DNA of 6,708 bases, from contig PWWA01000078.1 of the NCBI GenBank assembly GCA_003562145.1, positions 1-6,708 of the forward strand, in the 5' to 3' direction. Below are positions 1 through 4,642 of the stretch, piece after piece; positions within the stretch are counted from its first letter, which is position 1, and each line of letters starts with the position of its first letter. The translations under genes were made by a program, and so were the position numbers. The stretch is from Candidatus Woesearchaeota archaeon (GTDB lineage: Archaea > Nanobdellota > Nanobdellia > Woesearchaeales > 21-14-0-10-32-9). The notes beneath the pieces were generated by a model. That model worked only from the letters and a program-made list of their open reading frames with translations. It made no database searches and was not told the origin of the DNA.

Positions 1-81
1 CAACTGCTTTTTTTCTCCGTTGGTATCCCTAAACCTGTTGTATAAGTCGTCAAGTGTTTTGTACTGCGTGTAAGGATGCAT
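1..81 (-). CDS. Unidentified protein, N-terminal 27 codons only
   Basis: Reading the minus strand from an ATG at 81-79 gives 27 open codons that run off the left edge. The peptide starts MHPYTQYKTLDDLYNRF and continues with a charged stretch ending EKKQL. Upstream in the same frame there is no other ATG, GTG or TTG before a stop at 120-118, so this ATG is the natural start. A minus-strand TATA box (TTTATATA, plus-strand 109-116) lies about 31 bases before the ATG, which fits a transcript with almost no leader, as for other genes here. The fragment is mostly polar and predicted helical; I see no motif that identifies a family. It diverges from the winged-helix regulator gene, which could control it. 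That it is a real gene rests on the promoter position and the open frame. Confidence 0.55.
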   Translation of the reverse strand, partial: MHPYTQYKTLDDLYNRFRDTNGEKKQL

Positions 82-105
82 GTCTTTATTATTCCTTGTA
101 ACAAT

Positions 106-120
106 AAGTATATAAATTTA
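106..120 (-). promoter_or_regulatory. TATA box for the minus-strand gene
   Basis: On the minus strand this reads TAAATTTATATACTT, preceded by an A-rich stretch (about 121-130) that would suit a BRE. The TATA centre is about 31 bases from the ATG at 81, so transcription should begin 5-7 bases before the start codon. Confidence 0.5.
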
Positions 121-157
121 TTTTTTTTGTCTCTTTTAAATTTTGTTCAAAAAAGAA

Positions 158-169
158 AAGTATATAAAT
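158..169 (+). promoter_or_regulatory. TATA box for the winged-helix regulator
   Basis: The sequence AAGTATATAAAT follows the purine-rich run AAAAAAGAAA, a good BRE plus TATA arrangement. A start about 26 bases downstream (near 189) would give a leader of roughly 75-80 bases before the TTG at 267, much longer than for other genes in the window. The identical 12-mer occurs at 106-117. Confidence 0.45.
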
Positions 170-256
170 GTGCGTGTATCTCCTAAAATAGTTATCTGGC
201 GAAATATTTGATGCAATGGTGCATATTGCGTTGTATGTTTCGTAGAATATTGGTTG

Positions 257-262
257 GGGGGT
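257..262 (+). promoter_or_regulatory. Shine-Dalgarno site for the regulator's TTG start
   Basis: GGGGGT can pair with the archaeal 16S 3' end (complement GGAGGTGAT) if one G-U wobble is allowed. It ends 4 bases before TTG 267 and 7 bases before the in-frame TTG 270. It is the main support for starting here and not at the internal ATGs near 321. Confidence 0.4.
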
Positions 263-266
263 TGTA

Positions 267-542
267 TTGTTGATTAGGAACAAAAAAATATTCAACACGT
301 TTTTCAGGGAGAAACCGGCAATGATGCTAGTCTTCCTCCACAACAGCAACAACGAAATATACGCTTCCTCACTGGCAAAACAAGTAGATTGCACATATAG
401 CCATGTAGTAAAAATACTGCAAGAAATGGAAAAGTCTGACTTAGTCTCATTCAAAAAACAAGGCAGGCTAAAAATTCTTACGTTGACCGGAAAGGGAAAA
501 GAAGTCGCAAAAAACATAGATTCTATAAGAAACGCGCTTTAA
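267..542 (+). CDS. Small winged-helix (MarR-like) transcriptional regulator
   Basis: A 91-residue protein that is almost entirely one winged helix-turn-helix domain. Helix 1 spans about residues 15-26 (KPAMMLVFLH), helix 2 about 31-39 (IYASSLAKQV), the recognition helix about 43-57 (TYSHVVKILQEMEKSDLV), then a basic wing at about 60-73 (SFKKQGRLKILTL) and a short C-terminal helix. Small archaeal MarR/ArsR-like proteins of this layout bind DNA as dimers. No ligand-binding domain or cysteine metal site is visible. The start is a TTG (267, or 270); the stop at 243-245 rules out further extension and no ATG precedes helix 1. It lies between a divergent gene and the envelope operon starting at 648, with an inverted repeat just downstream, so local control of one or both is plausible but unproven. 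Confidence 0.85.
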   Translation: MLIRNKKIFNTFFREKPAMMLVFLHNSNNEIYASSLAKQVDCTYSHVVKILQEMEKSDLVSFKKQGRLKILTLTGKGKEVAKNIDSIRNAL

Positions 543-582
543 ACACAAAAACCCGGCAAAAACTCTTCTAGCACCGAAAAAA

Positions 583-602
583 TTCCGGATTTTCACCCGG
601 AA
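583..602. repeat. Perfect inverted repeat, possible operator
   Basis: TTCCGG (583-588) and CCGGAA (597-602) form a perfect 6-base inverted repeat around an 8-base spacer. A further CCGG lies at 553-556, within ACCCGG, which is repeated at 595-600. No T-run follows, so it is not an evident terminator. It lies directly upstream of the likely TATA box at 605-613, a usual place for an archaeal regulator to bind. Confidence 0.5.
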
Positions 603-604
603 GA

Positions 605-613
605 GATATTAAA
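605..613 (+). promoter_or_regulatory. Probable TATA box of the envelope operon
   Basis: GATATTAAA is an imperfect archaeal TATA element. A start about 26 bases on falls near 635, just ahead of the Shine-Dalgarno GGTGAT at 637-642, which would give a very short but ribosome-binding leader. Confidence 0.4.
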
Positions 614-636
614 CTGAATTCTAACACAACAGCTTA

Positions 637-642
637 GGTGAT
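637..642 (+). promoter_or_regulatory. Strong Shine-Dalgarno site, GGTGAT
   Basis: It is perfectly complementary to the archaeal 16S 3' end (AUCACC) and ends 5 bases before ATG 648, which fixes the start of the first operon gene. Confidence 0.7.
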
Positions 643-647
643 AAAGC

Positions 648-980
648 ATGACCAAGCCACTCGACTACATAATGGCAGGAGTACCTGCAGCATATTTCAT
701 ACACAAACTCATACAAGACAAAAATGAAACCCTGACAAGACTAGTTCTAGGAACCGCAACAGGAATCGCAGCAGCATATGCGTTGCCCGAGATCTACAAC
801 GCTTCCAAAGACAAACTCACAAAAGACCTGGGACCGGACGAAAGAAAAAAGGTTCTATACATGGTAGGAGGAGCAGTAGCCGGAACACTAATCGGATACG
901 GAATACACAACCAATACAAAAGCAAAGGAAGCACACAAGCGCCTCCAAGCACACAACAAACACCTCCAACAAATCCTTAG
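648..980 (+). CDS. Small hydrophobic membrane protein, first gene of envelope operon
   Basis: A 110-residue protein of unknown family. It has three hydrophobic stretches: about residues 7-22 (YIMAGVPAAYFIHKLI), 32-46 (LVLGTATGIAAAYAL) and 69-86 (VLYMVGGAVAGTLIGYGI). All are rich in Gly and Ala, and the last has small-residue spacing suited to close helix packing. The loop at 47-68 is charged, and residues 94-110 form a Pro/Thr/Gln/Ser-rich tail. There is no cleavable signal peptide, so it should stay in the membrane. The start is set by the strong GGTGAT site. The next gene follows after 12 bases. Its first two helices resemble the membrane hairpin at the start of the LysM protein (an alignment by eye), suggesting a shared module and possibly a joint membrane complex. 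Function unknown. Confidence 0.8.
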   Translation: MTKPLDYIMAGVPAAYFIHKLIQDKNETLTRLVLGTATGIAAAYALPEIYNASKDKLTKDLGPDERKKVLYMVGGAVAGTLIGYGIHNQYKSKGSTQAPPSTQQTPPTNP

Positions 981-992
981 AGGAAAAAACAC

Positions 993-2027
993 ATGGCGAG
1001 CCAACAACAACGTGGAATGTCGAAAAGAACTGAAAGAATCCTGTGGATTCTAGCAGGAGGAACAGGACTCTACTTTGGAGCAAGAGCTGCATACAAAGGC
1101 GTACGAAGAGTGTTATTTGGAAAAGACGAAAACCCATGGAGAAAAGCACTATTTTACACAGCCGTAGCAGGAACAATCATAGCTCATAAATACGGGGATG
1201 AAATAAAAGAAAGCTACCACAACTTCATGAACAGAGCACAAGAAATAGTGGAAGTTAGAGATGAAAGAAGCAGGGACAAATTAAAGAACAAGCTGGATGA
1301 ACAATACACCATAGTAAAATCATTAGAAGATGGTAATAAAATAATGGAAGATGTTAAAAGAAGATTAGAAGAAGAAAACACCAATTTAAGGAATCAAACC
1401 CAAAATCTTGAGCAAAAAATCAGCTTATACCAGACAGACATAAGAGAACGACAAATAAGGGACGAAGAACGCAGCAAATACACAAGCCAAACCACTAGCC
1501 AACCGGCAACAAGGCAACAAACACACATTTCTGCAAATATAAAGCCTGAGCAAGAAAAAAAAGAAAGCCTAGGACTCATAGAAAGAATAACAAGCCCATT
1601 CAGAAGAGACAACACAACTGAAACACGAGTTATCCAAAGAAACGAATGGTACATAGTAAGACCTGGAGAAACCCTTTCAGGAATAGCACAGAAATACTAC
1701 GGAGACATAAACATGTACAATGAGCTTGCAAGGCATAACAACATACGAAACCCTTCTGATGTAGCTGTAGGAACGCCGCTAAGAATGCTGCCAGGAAAGC
1801 AACTAAGAACGGATAAAAACATACTCAGCGGAGACATACCAAACTACGTCACGGTAAGACGAGGAGAATCACTAATAGACATAGTAAACAGGGAAAGGCT
1901 TGCAAGGCCAAATGATGCAAGAAAAAAAGCACAGGAAATACTGGAATTCAACAACCAACAACTAGGATACAGGCTTATCAACATGAAAGAATCAAGAATA
2001 AGAGAATCAATAGTATACATACCATAA
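993..2027 (+). CDS. Membrane-anchored coiled-coil protein with C-terminal LysM domains
   Basis: A 344-residue protein with a clear layout. Hydrophobic segments at about 15-34 and 52-66 form a membrane hairpin around a very basic loop (RAAYKGVRRV, then KDENPWRK). Residues about 80-160 are charged, coiled-coil-like helix, followed by a Ser/Thr/Gln-rich linker (161-215). A typical LysM domain covers about 219-266: WYIVRPGETLSGIAQKYYGD, then NELARHNNI and a closing GTPLRML. A weaker second LysM starts at 285 (YVTVRRGESLIDIVNRE), is stretched by an insertion, and ends in VYIP at the C-terminus. LysM domains bind N-acetylglucosamine-containing glycans. If the basic loop is cytoplasmic, the LysM end faces outward, though the N-terminus is also basic so topology is uncertain. 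GAGG at 980-983 supports ATG 993; M9 (1017) is an alternative. A glycan tether or scaffold is the inferred role. Confidence 0.88.
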   Translation: MASQQQRGMSKRTERILWILAGGTGLYFGARAAYKGVRRVLFGKDENPWRKALFYTAVAGTIIAHKYGDEIKESYHNFMNRAQEIVEVRDERSRDKLKNKLDEQYTIVKSLEDGNKIMEDVKRRLEEENTNLRNQTQNLEQKISLYQTDIRERQIRDEERSKYTSQTTSQPATRQQTHISANIKPEQEKKESLGLIERITSPFRRDNTTETRVIQRNEWYIVRPGETLSGIAQKYYGDINMYNELARHNNIRNPSDVAVGTPLRMLPGKQLRTDKNILSGDIPNYVTVRRGESLIDIVNRERLARPNDARKKAQEILEFNNQQLGYRLINMKESRIRESIVYIP

Positions 2028-2033
2028 AAAAAA

Positions 2034-2774
2034 ATGGGAATCTCAAAATACCTCAAAGAAACACTTGGAAAAGCAAAAGAATTCGCGGACGGCCTAGACA
2101 GCATAACAATAAACGCGTACAACGATGCAGTAATACTAGAAAAAAGATTTGAAGACCTCGGAAGAAAAAAAGTTAAGGAAATATGGACTACGTACAGGAA
2201 AGAATTAGTAAGCACCGTAGAACACGGGCTAGACTCCGCAGAGAGATTCCTAAATGACACGTATGAATTGTACGAAAAAGTATTCCACGGATACAACAAT
2301 AACGGGCAGAATAAAAAAATGCGGCAAAGCACAACACCTAACACAACGATTGATAACAAAGTCGAAGAAGCAAAAACCAGCAAAGGACTTGAAAGCATAA
2401 CCAACGAAACTCCTGTGCAGCAAACAAATAGACAACAATATACTCCCATAAACACGAATTACACAACAAGCATAAACAACGTGATAAATAAATACGACGG
2501 AAACATAAAGGACATCGCAGAAACGCTGAGCGGAAAGAAAACATATGATGTGAAAGAATACAAGAGAAAAGCATGGAAATGGTCTGACCGCATCAAAATC
2601 CTGGAAGAACAATACAAGACAAAGAACTTCACAGAAGAAGAAAAGAAAGGCCTGGAAGAACTAAAAGAATCCCTTAAGAAAAACAAGTATTTAAGGTACA
2701 AGAAAAAAGAGGAATACAACCGCGTAAGAGAACTGCTTGGAGAGCTCACAGGTGGTAACATTGGACTGCCCTGA
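2034..2774 (+). CDS. Unrecognised helical protein of the envelope operon
   Basis: A 246-residue protein I cannot assign to a family. It shows two charged, mainly helical parts, about 1-87 and 147-240, joined by a linker (88-146) rich in Asn, Thr and Gln. NxS/T sequons occur at N74, N103, N124, N143 and N198, three of them in the linker, which would be potential glycosylation sites if the protein is exported. No signal peptide or membrane helix is visible, so location is open. The segment near 152-190 (KYDGNIKDIAETLSGKKTYD and following) faintly recalls a helix-turn-helix, too weak to call. ATG 2034 lies six A residues after the previous stop, has no Shine-Dalgarno, and is in the same frame as the upstream gene, so translation probably depends on coupling. 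Its 3' end overlaps the deacetylase start. Confidence 0.78.
   Translation: MGISKYLKETLGKAKEFADGLDSITINAYNDAVILEKRFEDLGRKKVKEIWTTYRKELVSTVEHGLDSAERFLNDTYELYEKVFHGYNNNGQNKKMRQSTTPNTTIDNKVEEAKTSKGLESITNETPVQQTNRQQYTPINTNYTTSINNVINKYDGNIKDIAETLSGKKTYDVKEYKRKAWKWSDRIKILEEQYKTKNFTEEEKKGLEELKESLKKNKYLRYKKKEEYNRVRELLGELTGGNIGLP
2751..2755 (+). promoter_or_regulatory. Shine-Dalgarno site deciding a TTG start
   Basis: GGTGG lies 5 bases before TTG 2761, inside the end of the preceding gene. It favours that TTG over the upstream in-frame TTG 2737 and GTG 2752, neither of which has a comparable site. Confidence 0.55.
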
Positions 2775-3945
2775 AAAAAAGCCAATAAGCCGCCTTGAAG
2801 AAGAGCTTATCTACAACGGAATTTCTATGAACGCGCTGAACAAAGCCGCAGATGGAATCGTAGAAGGGTTATTCGAAAAAAGAAAAAAAAGAAGAGGGAT
2901 TCTTCCATACACAATTTTAACAATGGCACTTGCAGCAACAAGCACCATGCACGCACCTGAAAAAAGCATGGAACATGAAATACCCATTAAAACATACGCA
3001 GAAAGGCAAGCACCAATTATTTCAAGAGAAGAAAGAAAAGAAAAACTCTTTTCAGAATACAATTTTGGAAGCCTCGAAGAAAGGATAAACACCCAGAAAG
3101 TCCCGATTCTAATGTTCCACGAAATAGGTGAACCAGAGAACAGGTACAGGGTAAGCCCAAGCAACTTCAGAAACATACTCGATGACTTAAGGCAAGACAA
3201 TTATTTCCTTGTAACGCTTGAAGAATTCAAGAACGGAAACTTTTCAAGGGTCCCGACAGGCAAGAAGCCATTTCTATTAACATTTGATGACGCAAGCAGA
3301 GGCCAATTCGAATACATTCCTGGAACAAGAGAAATAGACCCTAATAGCGCTATAGGAATCCTGGAAGATTACAAGAAGAAGCACCCTGACTTCGGGACTG
3401 GAGGAGTCTTTTTTATAAGCTACTCAGAAGACAATCATAAGTTCAGAAAGCCATTCATGCAGGATGATAAAGTACAGGATAAACTGGAATTCTTGCTTGA
3501 AAACCAGTACGATATTGGATGGCATGCACCTTACCATAACAACAACACTAATGCTTCAGGTCAAGACATAAAAAATCAGGTTTTTAAGCTAGACGCTTTT
3601 TTGTATTATAACACCAAAGGAAGGATAGAAGAACAAAGAATAAAGGGCTACGCGCACCCATTCGGCGCAGTGCCGAGAAACGAAGAAGCAATAGACGAAT
3701 TAAGAGCAAATTTTGACTTAATCTTTAATGCTTGGGGAGGCATGTCTAAACACCCGTTAAGTGATAATTTTGACGTGAGCAAGATACCAAGGATAGAGAT
3801 GCACACAAGCAATATGAACCTAGTACTGGGAAGGCAGAATGCTTACAAGGTAGAAAGCGGGGACAAATTCTTCTACAAGGCTCTTAACGAAGACATAAAC
3901 ATGTACATAGAAAAAATGCCTGTACACGCAGAAAAACCTGAGTAG
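2761..3945 (+). CDS. Membrane-anchored polysaccharide deacetylase (NodB/CE4 family)
   Basis: About 394 residues from TTG 2761, overlapping the previous gene by 14 bases. A basic stretch (EKRKKRRG, 39-46) precedes one hydrophobic helix at about 47-62, suggesting an N-in anchor with the enzyme outside. The catalytic domain starts near 114 with VPILMFHEIG. TFDD (174-177) supplies the expected base (D176) and metal ligand (D177); HAPYH (255-259) is the family's HxxxH metal pair. A YAHPFG segment (297-302) stands at the usual PFG/PYG motif, and IPRIEMH (342-348) matches the typical C-terminal strand. CE4 enzymes hydrolyse N-acetyl groups from GlcNAc- or MurNAc-containing polymers using a divalent metal. 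With a LysM protein in the same operon, a surface glycan substrate is likely; which one is unknown. All key residues are present, so it is probably active. Confidence 0.88.
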   Translation: MDCPEKKPISRLEEELIYNGISMNALNKAADGIVEGLFEKRKKRRGILPYTILTMALAATSTMHAPEKSMEHEIPIKTYAERQAPIISREERKEKLFSEYNFGSLEERINTQKVPILMFHEIGEPENRYRVSPSNFRNILDDLRQDNYFLVTLEEFKNGNFSRVPTGKKPFLLTFDDASRGQFEYIPGTREIDPNSAIGILEDYKKKHPDFGTGGVFFISYSEDNHKFRKPFMQDDKVQDKLEFLLENQYDIGWHAPYHNNNTNASGQDIKNQVFKLDAFLYYNTKGRIEEQRIKGYAHPFGAVPRNEEAIDELRANFDLIFNAWGGMSKHPLSDNFDVSKIPRIEMHTSNMNLVLGRQNAYKVESGDKFFYKALNEDINMYIEKMPVHAEKPE

Positions 3946-3946
3946 C

Positions 3947-3962
3947 TTTAAATAAAACCCTT
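3947..3962 (+). promoter_or_regulatory. Core promoter of the zinc-ribbon gene (shared 16-mer, copy 1)
   Basis: TTTAAATAAAACCCTT begins one base after the deacetylase stop codon, 30 bases ahead of ATG 3977. The TATA centre is about 27 bases from the ATG, which fits a leaderless transcript. Closely matching elements stand at 4197-4212 and 4331-4346. Confidence 0.6.
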
Positions 3963-3976
3963 CGTTACCTTTCTCG

Positions 3977-4186
3977 ATGCTTAAAGATGTGAAGATATGC
4001 CCGAAGTGCGGAAGCATAAGACTTTCAGGCAGAGGACAACCCAATGTAGGGGGAGCAGCACCAGTATTCGGGTACGATGAAGGAATACACACGAATGAAT
4101 GCATGGACTGCGGGTACACAGGAATCTGCCCCACAGTACCCTTAAAAGACCTAGAAAAAATCAGGAAACAAATACGGGAAAAGTAA
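3977..4186 (+). CDS. Small zinc-ribbon protein
   Basis: A 69-residue protein with two CxxC knuckles: CPKC at residues 8-11 and CMDC at 42-45, each followed by Gly, the standard layout of a single zinc ribbon. A further Cys at 51 lies in GICP. The loop between the knuckles (about 12-41) is Gly-rich (GRGQPNVGGAAPVFGYDEG), and the C-terminus is a basic helix (PLKDLEKIRKQIREK). Archaeal proteins of this size usually act in nucleic-acid or protein binding, but I recognise no named family. It appears leaderless, with its TATA box abutting the deacetylase stop, so it is a separate transcription unit. Its promoter matches those of tRNA-Asn and gatC, hinting at a household role alongside translation, which is an inference. 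Confidence 0.8.
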   Translation: MLKDVKICPKCGSIRLSGRGQPNVGGAAPVFGYDEGIHTNECMDCGYTGICPTVPLKDLEKIRKQIREK

Positions 4187-4196
4187 ACAAAACATA

Positions 4197-4212
4197 TATA
4201 AATAAAACCCTT
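4197..4212 (+). promoter_or_regulatory. Core promoter of tRNA-Asn (shared 16-mer, copy 2)
   Basis: TATAAATAAAACCCTT lies 32 bases before the tRNA 5' end. Its last 13 bases are identical to those of the zinc-ribbon promoter (3950-3962). It starts 11 bases after the zinc-ribbon stop codon. Confidence 0.6.
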
Positions 4213-4228
4213 AATCCCGTGGATACAT

Positions 4229-4304
4229 GGCTCCGTAGCTTAGTAGGTGGAGCGGTCGGCTGTTAACCGACAGGTCGCCAGTTCAAATCTGGCCGGAGCC
4301 GCCA
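4229..4304 (+). tRNA. tRNA-Asn (anticodon GUU), CCA encoded
   Basis: The full cloverleaf can be drawn with no intron. The acceptor stem GGCTCCG (4229-4235) pairs perfectly with CGGAGCC (4294-4300). The D-arm starts GCTT (4238-4241). The anticodon stem GTCGG/CCGAC (4255-4259, 4267-4271) holds the loop CTGTTAA with anticodon GTT at 4262-4264. The variable loop is AGGTC, and the T-arm GCCAG/CTGGC encloses TTCAAAT. The discriminator base is G (4301) and CCA is encoded (4302-4304). GUU reads both Asn codons. A T/C-rich run (4305-4317) follows as a likely stop signal for transcription. The neighbouring gatCAB genes encode the enzyme that in many archaea makes Asn-tRNA from Asp-tRNA(Asn). Confidence 0.97.
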
Positions 4305-4317
4305 TTTTTCTCTTCTT
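4305..4317 (+). terminator. T/C-rich run after tRNA-Asn
   Basis: The run TTTTTCTCTTCTT directly follows the encoded CCA. Archaeal RNA polymerase commonly ends transcripts at T-rich stretches without a hairpin. A separate promoter for gatC lies just downstream, which fits termination here. Confidence 0.45.
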
Positions 4318-4330
4318 TAAGGAAAGATTA

Positions 4331-4346
4331 TTTAAAAGAAAACCTT
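4331..4346 (+). promoter_or_regulatory. Core promoter of gatCAB (shared 16-mer, copy 3)
   Basis: TTTAAAAGAAAACCTT lies 30 bases before ATG 4361, the same offset as for the zinc-ribbon gene. It matches the other two copies without gaps, with three differences from the zinc-ribbon copy. The spacing predicts a leaderless gatC transcript. Confidence 0.6.
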
Positions 4347-4360
4347 CTAACCAAAGCAAT

Positions 4361-4642
4361 ATGGGGGGCAACAAGGATTTAATTAGAAAGACAGCTAGGC
4401 TGGCAAGGCTTCACCTAACTGAAGAAGAGATTGAAAAGTATTCCGAGGAATTAGTTGAAGTTCTAGAAGCATTCTCAAAACTACAGGAGTTAGGCACTTC
4501 AGGCGTTGAAAGGTCTCTGCACCCGTACAAGATAAGCGCAAAACTCCGCGAAGACGTTCCTGGAAAGCCATCTGGAAGAGATGCGCTTAAACTGACTAAA
4601 CACAAAAAAGATGGCTATTATAAGAGTTCGAAGCTGCAATGA
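4361..4642 (+). CDS. gatC: Asp/Glu-tRNA amidotransferase subunit C
   Basis: A 93-residue GatC, the small belt-like subunit that wraps GatA and holds it to GatB. The N-terminal helices (LIRKTARLARLHLTEEEIEK, then LVEVLEAFSKLQEL, about 7-44) are characteristic, and LRED at 62-65 is the family's signature in the extended central segment. The C-terminal DGYYKSSKL corresponds to the usual dgyfkVPk ending. The length is normal. The start is ATG 4361, 30 bases after the promoter 16-mer. The frame stays open further upstream, but only through the tRNA gene, so a longer start is an artefact. It overlaps gatA by four bases (ATGA), indicating coupled translation. Confidence 0.92.
   Translation: MGGNKDLIRKTARLARLHLTEEEIEKYSEELVEVLEAFSKLQELGTSGVERSLHPYKISAKLREDVPGKPSGRDALKLTKHKKDGYYKSSKLQ

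Noticed and set aside
211..273. Short upstream reading frames (ATG 211, 20 codons; ATG 216, 9 codons) before the regulator
   Set aside because: No Shine-Dalgarno site or codon bias supports them and chance frames of this size are expected.
89..517. Minus-strand open frame of 142 codons opposite the regulator
   Set aside because: It has no recognisable domain, covers the A/T-rich promoter region and lies antisense to a clear winged-helix gene.
583..602. Intrinsic terminator after the regulator
   Set aside because: The hairpin is not followed by a T-run; the next bases are AAGAGATATT. An operator-like dyad fits better.
817..1176. Antisense open frame across the first two operon genes, hydrophobic in translation
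   Set aside because: The A-rich coding strand gives Phe/Leu/Ser/Val-rich shadows on the opposite strand. Similar shadows run opposite most genes here and none has a promoter or family match.
2184..2520. Signal peptide or membrane segment in the unknown helical protein
   Set aside because: No hydrophobic stretch of suitable length occurs anywhere in the protein; sequons alone do not prove export.
4247..4360. Upstream extension of gatC by 38 codons
   Set aside because: The extension is translated through the tRNA-Asn gene and across the gatC TATA box. GatC homology begins only after ATG 4361.
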